Source: Valencia hispanica (Eukaryota; Chordata; Actinopteri; Cyprinodontiformes; Valenciidae). From it: a stretch of 64,000 nt of DNA. Where the stretch lies: contig OY747712.1 in the NCBI GenBank assembly GCA_963556495.2, forward strand, positions 6,644,581-6,708,580, given 5' to 3'. Under the pieces are notes generated by a model. It was given only the letters and a program-made list of their open reading frames with translations, had not been told where the DNA came from and did not search any database. Below are positions 46,507-57,314 of this stretch, piece after piece (the stretch's first letter is position 1; every line of letters starts with the position of its first letter). Both the position numbers and the translations under genes were made by a program.

Positions 46507-47106
46507 TCAGTGTTTTGGAGGACTAATAAATTTGGCCATATTCCTAGAAAGAAAAGCTGCTCCATCCAAAGTGGGATGGATGCCGTCTCTCTGGATCAGA
46601 CCAGGTTTTCCCCAAAAAGTTTGCCAGTTATCAATGTAGCCCACATCGTTTACAGGACACCACATAGACAACCATTGATGGAATGACAGCATGCGGCTAA
46701 ACATGTCGTCACTGGTCCGATCAGGCAGGGGACCAGAAAAGATTACAGAGTCTGACATTGTTTTAGCAAACTTACACACCGAAGCAACACTAATTTTAGT
46801 GACCTCCGATTGGCGTAACCGGGTGTCATTACCGCCAGCGTGAATAACAATCTTACTGTATTTACGCTTATCTTTAGCCAGCAGTTTCAGGTAGGATTTG
46901 ATGTCGCCCGTTCTGGCCCCTGGCAAGCATTTGACTATGGTCAATGGTGTCTCTAATGCCACGTTTCTGACTATGGAGCTGCCAATTACCAGGGTCTGCT
47001 TCTCAGCGGGTGTGTCGCTGAGCGGGGAAAATCTGTTAGAAACGCGGACTGGTTGGTGGTGGCCCGTGGGCTGGGTCCTAGAACTATGCTTCCTACGTAC
47101 AGTCAC
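46507..47106 (-). CDS. L2-A ORF1 esterase-like protein (199 aa)
   Basis: An intact 199-residue frame with SGNH-hydrolase blocks: GSS at residues 42-44 (nucleophile Ser), GGN at 91-93 and DGIHP at 174-178 (Asp/His). The N-terminal 35 residues are basic ([15 protein letters not shown]). Many L2, CR1 and Rex1 LINEs carry such an esterase as ORF1; its exact role in retrotransposition is unclear. The upstream frame (47153-47362, MATLLSPVSNPSLLSCSLCQ) may be an additional N-terminal part, now out of frame. A degraded copy lies at about 58290-58800. Confidence 0.82.
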   Translation of the reverse strand: MTVRRKHSSRTQPTGHHQPVRVSNRFSPLSDTPAEKQTLVIGSSIVRNVALETPLTIVKCLPGARTGDIKSYLKLLAKDKRKYSKIVIHAGGNDTRLRQSEVTKISVASVCKFAKTMSDSVIFSGPLPDRTSDDMFSRMLSFHQWLSMWCPVNDVGYIDNWQTFWGKPGLIQRDGIHPTLDGAAFLSRNMAKFISPPKH

Positions 47107-47580
47107 CCAGCCGGCCTGGGGTCCCGGCTGCGCGGGCTCTACTGGAGGACAGCTAGGGGGTTCTATGCTTGTTGGCTCCGTGCTGGCTAATGGGCTTCTG
47201 CCGTGCTTCTAATTCTGATGCCCTCACCTCCAAAGCTACAAAAATATTACATTTATTACAGTTACCACTATCACTAAATGAGGCAGGGAAGTAACTAAAC
47301 ATCTGACAGAGAGAGCAAGAGAGAAGAGAAGGGTTAGAGACAGGAGAAAGAAGAGTAGCCATAGCCGCAATAAAGCTAAGCTAACTGAGCTTGCAAGACC
47401 TTACCACCCCAAGAAAAGCTGTGTGAAACACAAGGAGTTCCCAAAACGTAAAGTACACCACCACAAAACGTGTGTTTTAGTGTGCTTGTGTGTTAAAATA
47501 ACTTAGAGAGGCCTCAGCACAGAGAAAACAAGATCAATTCAAGAGAGTCTGAACAACAGCTCCACGGAGCACAACAGTGA

Positions 47581-47993
47581 CAACAGGAAATGACGCAATA
47601 CGGCTTACCCCGTCACAGAGTACCAACCAACACTGCCACCTTTCACACACTCCTTGCTCTAATTGTTCTGAAGGAGGATTCTGGTCGACCATGAAAGTCC
47701 AGAAATTCACCATATTTCCATCTCACCGTCTGCGCTGCCAGTATCCCCATGTCAAAAATGTACGTAAGCAAGGATCAGTTTGCTTAAAGTCACGCACACA
47801 TTTTTCCGTCACGTTTCTTTTTCTATAAATCACAAAGTTTCCATAGAAAGTGACTTGCGCAATTTTCAGACCCCATTTTGTGCGTAAGCAAGCTTTATAT
47901 GTGAGGTCTCTGGATCTACAGGAGCAACTAGGTTGATGCATGAGATAGTCGTCAGTTTAATTTTATTTATGATCTCTTGATTTGTCCCTACAG
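47581..47993 (+). other. ZNF intron 3' end with probable MITE
   Basis: ACGTAAGCAAGGAT (47761-47774) and GTGCGTAAGCAAGC (47879-47892) are direct partners, and the AAGTGACTTGCGCA region suggests a small degraded element. The last 110 bases match the acceptor region of the six-finger gene (10870-10982), ending TTTGTCCCTACAG at 47993. Confidence 0.6.
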
Positions 47994-50887
47994 ACCTCCA
48001 AAAGCCACATGTATCCATTGAGGGGGACACTTCAGCCATCCAACAGCTCTGCAACAAGAGGAGGAGGTCCAGTCATGAACAGGAGGAACCAGAACCTCCA
48101 TGTACTAAAGAGGAGGAACCAGAACCTCCATGTACTAAAGAGGAGGAACCAGAACCTCCTTGTACTAAAGAGGAGGAACCAGAACCTCCTTGTACTAAAG
48201 AGGAGGAACCAGAACCTCCTTGTACTAAAGAGGAGGAACCAGAACCTCCTTGTACTAAAGAGGAGGAACCAGAACCTCCTTGTACTAAAGAGGAGGAACC
48301 AGAACCTCTACTGATTGAAGAAAAGGGGGAACCGGAACCTCTACTGATTGAAGAAAAGGGGGAACCGGAACCTCTACTGATTGAAGAAAAGGGGGAACCA
48401 GAGCCTCCATCTTTTAAAGAGGAGGAACCAGAACTTCCATTGATTAAAGAAGAACAGGAGGAACCAAGATTTTTACTGATAGACAAACAAAAAGATGAAA
48501 CAAATGAATCAGTGCTTAAACATGAAGAGCAGGAACCAGAACATTTACCAACTAGACAGAAACAGAAGTTTTGCAGCAGTCGGGAGGAAGAGCAGTTTGT
48601 CCAGCAGCAGTCTATTGCTTTGATGGAGACTTTTGCTCTTCAGGAAGGTGATTTGAATGAAGCGGGACCAAAAACTGAGCAGCTTTCCTTTCATGTCTCT
48701 CCTGTAGTGGATAACAAAGATCAGGAAGGAAGCAGCTCCACTGTGTCAGAGAATCAGTATCATTCTGACACAAAGAAAATGTGTTTCACGTGTGACATTT
48801 GTGGGAGATCTCTAACGAATAAGTATAATTTAAATGAGCACAAAAAAATTCATACAGGTGAAAGGCCTTTTTCATGCCAATCATGTGGGAAAAGTTTCTT
48901 TCGACTTGCAAATTTAAAACGTCACATGAAAATTCATACAGGTGAGAAGCCTTTTTCTTGTGAAACATGTGGAAAATCTTTCACAGATAGTTCGAATTTG
49001 AATAAGCACATGAGAACACATACAGGTGAGAGACCTTTTTCTTGCCAATCATGTGAAAAAAGTTTCTCTAGACTTGCAAATTTAAAACACCACAAGAAAA
49101 TTCATACAGGGGAGAGGCCTTTTTCTTGTGAAACATGTGGAAAATCTTACATACTGAGTGGGTCTTTGAATGTTCACATGAGAAAACATACAGGTGAGAA
49201 GCCTTTTTCTTGTGAAACATGTGGCAAAGTATTCATAAATAGTTGGGCTTTGAATGGTCACATAAGAACACATACAGGTGAGAGGCCTTTTTCTTGTGAA
49301 ACATGTGGAAAGTCTTTTCTAGGACGTGGGGCTTTTCATGTTCACATGAGAACACATACTAGTGAGAGGCCTTTTTCTTGTGAGACATGTGGTAAATCTT
49401 TCACACATCGTTGGGTTTTGAATGCTCACATGAAATATCACACAAGTAAGAGGCCTTTTTCTTGTGAAACATGTGGAAAATCTTTTATAAGAAGCGTGGC
49501 TTTGAATGTTCACATGAGAACACATACAGGTGAGAGGCCTTATTGTTGTGAAACATGTGGAAAGTCTTTTCTTGGACGTGGGGCTTTTCATGTTCACATG
49601 AGAACACACACAGGTGAGAGGCCTTTTTCTTGTGAGACATGTGGAAAATCCTTCACACATCGTTGGGTTTTGAATGCTCACATGAAAAATCACTCAGGTA
49701 AGAGGCCTTTTTCTTGTGAAACATGTGGAAAATCTTTTACAAGAAGCGTGGCTTTGAATGTTCACATGAGAACACATACAGGTGAGAGGCCTTTTTCTTG
49801 TGAAACATGTGGAAAGTCTTTCACACATCGTTGGGTTTTGAATGCTCACATGAAAAATCACTCAGGTAAGAGGCCTTTTACTTGTGAAACATGTGGAAAA
49901 TCGTTCAGACATCGTTGGGTTTTGAACGCTCACATCAAAAATCACACAGGTGAACGGCCTTTTTCTTGTAAAATATGTGGCAAATCTTACATACTGAGTA
50001 GGGCTTTGAATGTTCACATGAAAAATCACTCAGGTGAGAGACCTTTTTCTTGTAAAACATGTGGAAAATCTTTCACGCATCGTTGGGTTTTGAATACTCA
50101 CATGAAAAATCACACAGGTAAGAGGCCTTTTTCTTGTGAAACATGTGGAAAATCGTTCACACATCGTTGGGTTTTGAATACTCACACGAAAAGTCACACA
50201 GGTGAGAGGCCTTTTTCTTGTGAAACATGCGGAAAATCTTTCAGACATCGATGGGTTTTGAATGCTCACATGAAAAATCACACAGGTGAGAGGCCTTTTT
50301 CTTGTGAAACATGTGGAAAATCTTTTAGACATCGTTGGGTTTTGAATGCTCACATGAAAAATCACACAGGCGAAAGGCCATTTTCTTGTGAAACATGTGG
50401 AAAATCTTTCACACGAAGTGGGGCTTTGAATGCTCACATGAGAATACACACGGATAAGAGGCCTTTTTCTTGTGAAACATGTGAAAAATCGTTCACACAT
50501 CGTTGGGTTTTGAATGCTCACATAAAAAATCACACAGGTGAGAGGCCTTTTTCTTGTGAAACATGCGGAAAATCTTTCAGACATCGTTGGGTTTTGAATG
50601 CTCACATGAAAAATCACACAGGTGAGAGGCCTTTTTCCTGTGAAACATGTGGAAAATCTTTTCGACATCGTTGGGTTTTGAATGCTCACATGAAAAATCA
50701 CACAGGTGAAAGGCCTTTTTCTTGTGAAACATGTGGAAAATCTTTCATACGAAGTGGGGCTTTGAATGTTCACATGAGAACACACACCGGTGAGAGGCCT
50801 TTTTCTTGTAAAACATGTGGACAAAGTTTCATTTCTGCTGGTAAACTGAATTATCACATGAAGAAAACCCACAAAAGTAAGAAGTAG
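47994..50887 (+). CDS. C2H2 zinc-finger protein, terminal exon (25 fingers)
   Basis: The frame is open from the acceptor at 47993 to TAG 50885-50887. The first 270 residues are acidic and carry a coding minisatellite (48089-48298: seven 30-bp PEPP(C)TKEEE units; 48299-48397: three 33-bp PEPLLIEEKGE units). Twenty-five C2H2 fingers follow from CFTCDICGRS to CKTCGQSFISAGKLNYHMKKTH, mostly with TGERP linkers (some TSERP, SGKRP, TGKRP). Many fingers share the contact helix HRWVLNAH. Two higher-order modules are duplicated (fingers 7-9/10-12 and 17-20/21-24). Joined with exon 1 the protein has 1,030 residues. By family it is a nuclear DNA-binding factor, with target unknown. The six-finger gene is a paralogue. 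Confidence 0.95.
48089..48397 (+). repeat. Coding minisatellite in the ZNF acidic linker
   Basis: Seven nearly identical 30-bp units (CCTTGTACTAAAGAGGAGGA core) followed by three 33-bp units (CTACTGATTGAAGAAAAGGG core). Both unit lengths are multiples of three, so copy-number change keeps the frame. Confidence 0.95.
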
Positions 50888-50909
50888 TCATTTGACTCAA
50901 GTTTACTAC

Positions 50910-51919
50910 TACCGTAACTTTCAGACTATACGCCGCTCCTTTTTATTCATGCTTTGGATCCTGTGTCCTATACAACAATGCGGCTAATTTATAGGTTTTT
51001 ACAGGCTAACAGCCTCCGGAGCAGGAAGTGCATAAGTGAGAGACACGTGGGGAAAGATTATGCGCTGAAGAAGATACTACCGCTAGTTTTCATGCACACA
51101 TTCTCATCATTGAAGATGCACGAAGAACTGCTTATGTTGCAGCTTTTAAGCTAAAGGCTATCGAGCAGGTCGTCAAAGGATATACAGTTACGGCACATAA
51201 GCTTGACATCAATGAATTGATGGTGAGACCTTGGCGGAGGTTGCGGGAAGAATTGACTCAGAAGAAGACAAAAGTTTTCAGAAGACAAAGACACTGAAGA
51301 ACGTTTTTAGTGAGGAAGAGGATGATAGCGACCAATGACATTTCTAGTAGGCTAAAGTATGTTTTATTTTCTAACCAGGCATGTTACTGTTGTGTTTTTG
51401 CCGTACTGCTGATTTTCTGGCAGAATAAAAAAAAAGCATGTCTTAAATTAAAGCCTACTTTTCCAATAAAATGTCTATTAATGAGACGCATGGCTGCACT
51501 CTTCCAGCGGAGATTCTGGCCTGTTGCGCTAGGGGTGTCACTTGTGAGCTGTCTGACATGGGAGATGAGTGGAGGTTAGCACCGCTGGTCTGTGGGTGGA
51601 TACCTGCTTCATGTTGAATCAACCCCAAAATTTAATCAGTTCTTGGTCCCATTGCGGACTTTCCTGAAAATTTCATCGAAATCCGTCCATAACTTTTTGA
51701 GGTATGTTGCTAACAGACAGACTGGCTCGAAAACATTAGCTCCTCGTGGAGGTAAACAAAAATCTTCCATGTAGTCTTTATGTGTAAATATCTCATGTTA
51801 CAACATGAAAATGTCCGGCTTATATTCAGTTGCGGCGTATATACGTTAAAAAAAATATTTTAAAATTTAGCTGGTTTGGCTTATATTCGGGTATGTTTAA
51901 TATTCCGAAAATTACGGTG
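50910..51919 (+). mobile_element. pogo/Tigger-like element just after the ZNF stop codon
   Basis: Ends ACCGTAACTTTCAGACTATA and the inverse of ACCGTAATTTTCGGAATAT. A degraded frame around 51110-51300 reads AYVAAFKLKAIEQVV ... HKLDINELMVRPWRRLREEL, resembling the N-terminal helix-turn-helix of Tigger transposases. It starts 23 bp after the stop codon, so it now forms the first part of the ZNF 3' UTR. A separate repeat lies inside (51465-51765). Confidence 0.8.
51465..51765 (+). repeat. Dispersed repeat inside the Tigger element
   Basis: Contains the phrase GAAAATTTCATCGAAATCCG followed by GTTGCTAACAGACAGAC, a repeat wording known from many animal genomes. It interrupts the Tigger remnant. Family not assigned. 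Confidence 0.55.
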
Positions 51920-52054
51920 GATATATTTTGACTTTTCCTGTTAGATATCCCTTTGCAAAATATATTAGAAATAAAAAGTCACAAAATATGTTTTAAAAAT
52001 ACTTTGGAGCGAAGGTGAGTTGTTGGGTTCATCAGAACTTTTTAACCAAGTCTA

Positions 52055-52602
52055 AAGCTGGGATTATACTTCTCCATCATCAATTTTCACTCACGCAGAT
52101 ATATTGACGGAGACGTTTTCCATTTACTTCTCCGTCGGTGTGTCAGTGCTCCAAAGCAATTCTCTGCCAGGACAGCAGGGGGGGTCTTTTCTGGCGGGTC
52201 TGCCTACTATTGCAGTGACATCTCTGGTCGACGACAATATTTAGTTCAGCAAGTAAACGCACATCCACTCAAGGAGCAATGGCCGACAAAGAGTGAATAT
52301 TGACTTCTTCTGCCAGAAGTTCCTCAATCTGCTCCATGTCTGCTTCCGTGATATTGTTTCACATTTCTGTCAACACCGGTGTTGTTGACAAATTTAATGT
52401 AAGTAGCTTCAAGCCGGAAATGATGGCTGTTTTTGACCTGACCAATGCAAGGCCTGCGCTCTCCGTTTTGTTTGATGGATAGTTAGAAACTTGGAATCTA
52501 CTCCGTGCGTCCTTGCGTAGGTCACGGAGAGACCTTGCGTCGACGGATAATGGCATTGCATCTATCTGTTCCGACGTAGACGGAGATGTATAAACTAGGC
52601 TT
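52055..52602. mobile_element. MITE related to 24670-25190
   Basis: Ends AGCTGGGATTATACTTCTCC and the inverse of AGCCTAGTTTATACATCTCC. Internal TTGCGTAGGTCACGG words resemble the other copy. No clear target duplication. Confidence 0.7.
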
Positions 52603-53179
52603 CAGGAAACCTCTGAGTCTTAGAACACCAGCAGTTTGGACCTCATGGACAAATTCTTTTCTCATGCTAGAGTCGTCCCCTGCCTAGTTGGGAGACGCCT
52701 TTTTGTGGAGTTGTTTCGTTGAGCATACCTAAAAGAATATGCAAAAGGAAATTCAGGTTGGTAAGCTGAAATACCTTGGCGCAATGCTACTTGATACTTT
52801 TGGCTGATGTTTGAAAACCATGTATCCATCAGCATCATTCATTTTCATTGCCACTGATTGGCTGTACCTCCAAAAGCAGAGATAAGGAAGACCTTGGTTT
52901 TCATTATACATATAACGGCATATTGAAGTGTATTTGCTGTTTGTACAATTCAAATGTGCATTTATGTGTTTTTAGAGTCTCAAGTATTCATGGAGTTCAG
53001 CTGTTTGCTGCAAAGAGCTTTGAGAAATAATGTTGGCTTGCTTCTCTCATTTTAACAAGTAAAATTAAACTTGATCCTTAAGAACTGTCTCAACAATCTT
53101 TAAGGTTTAATGGTTTTTAAATTTACGTTTTTAAATTAGATTTTAGACAAATACAATAAACCTTGGACAGATGGGACCA

Positions 53180-53580
53180 AAGTAGAGATGTCTGACCATA
53201 ATAGACATCACTATGTTTGGAAATAAATAAGCATATTTGTGCAAATTCTTCGTAGAGTTACTCCAGCTCAGTCGTGGAGGGCTGATGATGTGGGCTTGTT
53301 TTGCTCCCATTAAATCAGCATTTATTCCTCTGTACCAAAGTCTTCTACAGAAGACTTGTGTGTCGATTTATCCAACAGCTGAAGCTTGGTCCAAACTGTG
53401 TCATCAACAGGACATTAGATTATAGGGTTGGAATAGCCTAGTCAAAGGCCAGATTTCAACCATACTGAAATCCTAATGTCCAGAAAGCTGTACTGAAACA
53501 GATTCTTGTAGGCCTAAATGTTCTAAAGAAGACTGAGTAAAAGTTGCTCCACAGCAAAGATGTTGAATCTTGATTGCCTT
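53180..53580 (+). repeat. Degraded Tc1-like remnant in the ZNF downstream flank
   Basis: Loosely readable as MSDHNRHHYVW ... SRGGLMMWACFAPIK, then AGTCAAAGGCCAGATTTCAA (the nucleotide version of the S-P-D-L-N-P region). The first 130 bp is shared with 15660-15830. Too decayed to delimit. Confidence 0.55.
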
Positions 53581-53649
53581 TTGTTGATCTCTGCAAACTG
53601 AACTTTCATTTCTCTAAAAGGGCTTTTATTTTATTTCTGTGTGTACTTT

Positions 53650-54090
53650 AAATGGATCAAAGTTTCTGCTTTCAGTTTTGAGGTTTATAACGAACTTTTA
53701 ATATTTAACGTTATTTCATACAACTGATATGTTTATAATAAAATGTTATTGTAAAAACTAAATGGTTAGAATAGTTTTTGCTGCTTTTTTCAAAAGTTTG
53801 GGTTTTACAGTAAATGTTTGTCTTAATTCTATTTGTTCTGGCGTCTTTTTTCTGGTGTTTAGTTTTTATTCAATAGATATGAGAAAAATGACTGTATCTG
53901 CATGTAGCCTCCAGTGAGTGTTATATTTTTAGAAAAAGCTGTTTTAGGTTTTTAGAGTTTAAAATGAGGAACACATTTTGCAGTGACTGACTGCAGAGGC
54001 TCCAAATTGATAGAACATCTGGGTTTAAGTTGCTTAAGATTGTTGGCAGATCAGAGTTATGAACACGGTCCGCAGCATCACAATGGTTAC
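53650..54090 (+). repeat. Segmental duplicate of 4262-4930
   Basis: Collinear with 4262-4930 (see there). It lies downstream of the 25-finger gene; AATAAAA at 53739-53745 could serve as a distal polyadenylation signal, but this is not established. Confidence 0.75.
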
Positions 54091-55014
54091 AAGTGTTACA
54101 ACAATATTTCAAGGTTATGTCCGCTAATTAATTACATATTATAGGCATCTAGGGAATATGGCATAATAAAAAATTTTCAGGGGGATGGTCATTTTTTTCC
54201 GCCTATTAAAAAAATCTGGATTTTAATTTTAAAAAAGGTGCCATTTATAGAGTATTTTGTATCTCCGAATTGGCCGGAATGTTAGTGGACTACAACTGAA
54301 TAGCCTGCATTAGAATTAAACAAGATCAGGTGAAATGGAGGCTTTTTATATCTACGAAGCAAAGCCGATACCAGCACCTTGCAAAGAAGCCTTGGCAAAT
54401 AACTGCAGAGCAGAATTTTCGTGCAAACTAGGCCTATACAAAACAAAGTATTGGACTAATTTAACATGAATGACCAAACAAAATGAGTAATTTCTATTTT
54501 ATTTATTACAACCCTCACTTAATCCACATGCTCATAGCAGTTTCCAAACACTTTTGTAATCGTTATTTTTTCTACAGTTTTTCTTGCTCTTGTTCACATT
54601 TGTCCTTATTATGGCTAAATGTCGGCACTGTCAGATGAGCTCTGACAAGGTGCTTATTTTTCCTAGGCCGATTATGGCTGGATGTGTAAAAATGAGTTGA
54701 CATCTAGTGCAGATTCAGCAAGCCGCATGCGTGTCTTGACTGAATGACAAGTCATGTATTTTAGCAAGCTAAATAACAAGTGAGATGTGGAGGGGGTCGC
54801 CCGTTCATCTTAGCTAGTTTGGAGGGTAGCATCCTGGGATCTTTGCGTACACCTGTGGCGAGTCGGGTGGTCTCTAGATAACAAAAAGCAGGCTAGGTTA
54901 ATTATTGAGATTAATAGCTCACCTGTAATTTTTTTTCTTTTAAAGAAAATCCCAGACATCCCGTTGACCAGCCGCTCGTTTGGGCATGTTTGCACTTCTG
55001 TAATGCAGCTTTTG
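54091..55014. other. No gene recognised
   Basis: AT-rich unassigned sequence; no paired repeats or exons supported. Confidence 0.45.
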
Positions 55015-55670
55015 CCTCTCCCTAGGCCATAAGGTGAACCCCCAAAATGTCTGTATAAAATGAATCTCATTCCGACCTCTGGCATTTACAAACTGTTTAC
55101 TTCATAAAATAAATACGTTCGCACTTAGTTAAAAAGTGAAAGTTCTCCTTCTGTAATAGCGCAGTTTTTTATGATCGATGTTTTAATTTGGGACTAATTG
55201 GTTTTTGCCGTAGTGAGAAAGGAGTGATACGGCTGCTACGTACCCGTTTTAGACCAATGCGGTGGCATAGTTTAACCGACGCGATGACGTATGCGGATAT
55301 GGAGACAGTTAAGGTCATGATGAAAAGTTCTTTAAAACTGTTACCAAACCGAGTAAAAGCATGTAGGCCTATGTAAAATGTGTTACATGCATTTAACTTC
55401 GATGAAACATGAACAAGACATGGATTTCATGTTAAATCCATCTCTTGGTCTAAAACGGATACGTAGCAGCCGTGTCACTCCTTTCTCACTACGGTGAAAA
55501 CAAACTAGTCCCGAATTATAACGTCGATCATAAAAAAACTGCGCTATTACAGCAGGAGAACTTTTACCTTTGAACTCAGTGGGAACGTATAGATTTTATG
55601 AAGTAAACAGTTTTTGTAGATGCCAGAGGTCGGAACGAGATGAAACGAAAACTGGGTTCCCCTGGCCTAA
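55015..55670. repeat. Large foldback element (arms about 230 bp, loop about 190 bp)
   Basis: The left arm 55015-55256 pairs with 55446-55670: GCGCAGTTTTTTATGATCGA pairs with its inverse near 55530, the GTGAGAAAGGAGTGA.ACGGCTGCTACGTA.CCGTTTTAGACCAA stretch with 55450-55500, and CCGACCTCTGGCAT with 55622-55637. The arms are imperfect (about one difference in ten). No target duplication or coding frame was found. Confidence 0.82.
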
Positions 55671-56342
55671 AAACAATGTTGCATCATTGCGTTTCGTGCC
55701 CCTGTCCCCCGGATTTTATTTGACTGTTTATTTTCGCTCAACATGCGGAGACCTAACATTTTCTGATGATGTAATTATTTCATATAGGCTAAGCCTATTT
55801 ATGCTTTATATTTCCAATATTTACTGTAAAATGGAAGGGATGGAGATGGAGGATGGGACTTTTACTGGTGGGACGTTATATGTCGGATTTCTTTCTAAGG
55901 GGAGCGGCGTCCTCCTCCGCTCCCCCTCAACTCGACTACTGGTGAAGAGGCCTTTAACCTAGTCTGATCTGTGTGACTCCTCAACTGTGAAGAGTTTTTT
56001 GGTTAACCTTGCAATGAAGACATAAAATTGGGAGACTGAAAGAAGCTGCTTACAGAAGGAAGGCATGATCTGGGGAGCGAGAGAGTTTGAGTTTGCCCCA
56101 GATGGACTCATGTTCAAGACGGGCCGTAATAAAATATAAGCGCTGATTCAGGCTTCAACCTCATCCTTATGGAAGATATTTTCTTTCCATAACATAGTGG
56201 CACCCAACGTGCCCTTCAGGAGGCGAAACCGGGGAGACAGGATGGGTTTTTTTTTCTCACTCCAGCGTCCACGTTTCAGACAAGGATGTGGTCACCGTTT
56301 AGAAACCTCTGCATAACACATGTTTAAGCTGAACAGTGTAAT
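55671..56342 (+). other. Unassigned; possible LTR-element leader near 56198
   Basis: TGGCACCCAACGTG at 56198-56211 resembles a tRNA-Lys-type primer-binding site, preceded by AATAAAATATAA (56129-56140) and followed by a purine-rich GGCGAAACCGGGGAGACAGG. Together these look like an LTR end and leader, but no LTR start, gag or pol is present, so the identification is weak. Confidence 0.3.
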
Positions 56343-56651
56343 AAATGGTAAATGGCCTATAGTTGTAGAGCAAAATTCTGCTCTGCAGGTTGATCTAGAT
56401 TTCTAGGCTCGAGGAAATTAAGAATGGGACAGATTTTTTTTTTTTAAGCTTACAGTGTTGTCCGATAAGGGTCTTCTATAAATGTTTTTTCCTTCAGGTT
56501 TGGGGTACTGAATTAAAATAAATTCAAAGGATATCAAAAATGATCAGACACGACAGGCTTATGTAGAAATACTGTTATTTCTTCACACTCAATCCTGTAT
56601 GTCAGTACCAGGTCTAAAGTATGATGAGTGGAGTGGGTGGGTCATTGCATT

Positions 56652-56848
56652 TTCTTTTAAAGGTTTTGTGGCCACAATGGCCTTTATTTGACAGTGGATA
56701 GGATACAGAAAGGGGAGAGAAGTGGGGGATAGACACTCAGCAAATGTCCTCAGGCTGGAGTTGAACCCTGGATGACTGCATTGAGGGGTAAGGGCTCTGA
56801 ACATAGGGTGCCTGTCTTAGACCACTGCGCCACGCCACGCCCTGTCTT
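56652..56848 (-). mobile_element. tRNA-derived SINE
   Basis: On the minus strand the head carries an A box TGGCGCAGTGG (complement of 56822-56832) and a B box GGTTCAACTCC (complement near 56757-56767), correctly spaced for RNA polymerase III. The tail has TCAAATAAAGGCCATTGTGG. An imperfect duplication TTG(CA/TG)TTTTCT flanks it. It interrupts L2-A text. Confidence 0.87.
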
Positions 56849-56961
56849 TGTGTTTTCTGAGTAAAGCGGACAAAGTCTAACAGCATCAAAGGCTACATTT
56901 AGGCTATCACTGTCAGTGTCAAAATGAATGTTAAAATCCCCCACAATAATGACCTTATTAG

Positions 56962-57300
56962 AGCCAGGGATTTAAAAGGGCTAAACAACCTGATAAAGAA
57001 GGCTGGTTCTTTTCTGGGGACGACTGTGGAACATCTGGAGATGATGATGAAAAGGATTTGTCATAAAACCCAAAAAAATATGGACAACCCTGAGCATCCT
57101 CTTCATGTGACTATCCTGCAACAACAGAGTGTCTTCAGTCAGAGACTTTTTCAGTTTCACTGCAACAGAGACTGCTACAGGAAATCTTTCCTGCCCACAG
57201 CCATCATGATCTACAACAACTCCTTTAATAATTAATTGTATGATCTATGCCAACACTTACATTATTGATCCCAGAGATAAATTATTCTTAAACTTTTGAT
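56962..57300 (+). mobile_element. LINE 3'-end insertion (CR1/L2/Rex1 type)
   Basis: A frame up to 57235 reads LNNLIKKAGSFLGTTVEHLE ... NPEHPLHVTILQQQSVFSQR ... CYRKSFLPTAIMIYNNSFNN, the ORF2 C-terminus of CR1-group LINEs. It is 5'-truncated, on the + strand, opposite to its L2-A host. A related fragment lies at 1690-1935. Confidence 0.82.
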
Positions 57301-57314
57301 TTGAATTTAAAACT

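Larger units (their letters stand above)
42574..47580 (-). mobile_element. L2-type LINE, family A, near full-length (5 kb)
   Basis: The 3' end reads (on the minus strand) GCGCTATATAAATAAACTG followed by ATTGAATTGAA repeats, the L2/Maui tail. ORF1 lies at 46507-47106, the endonuclease at 45446-46413, linker and pre-RT at 44955-45548 and the RT core at 43888-44397. A Rex3 fragment interrupts it at 44541-44942. A degraded second copy (56388-60350) shares the 5' end (AAGAGAGTCTGAACA...CACGGAG). ORF2 has at least three frame breaks. Confidence 0.92.

Noticed and set aside
48073..48486. Minus-strand Gly-Ser-rich frame (SGSSSLVQGG repeats)
   Set aside because: Antisense of the acidic-linker minisatellite of the ZNF exon.
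50030..50872. 280-residue minus-strand frame with repeated CFTRKRPLTCVIFHVSIQNP
   Set aside because: Exact antisense shadow of the tandem zinc fingers; period 28 residues and no independent features.
55570..55962. 130-residue + strand frame
   Set aside because: Starts inside a foldback arm, no recognisable domain, and no splice or promoter support.
56810..56840. Genuine tRNA gene at the A-box/B-box pair
   Set aside because: No cloverleaf can be formed; the sequence continues into a SINE tail with a flanking imperfect duplication inside an L2.
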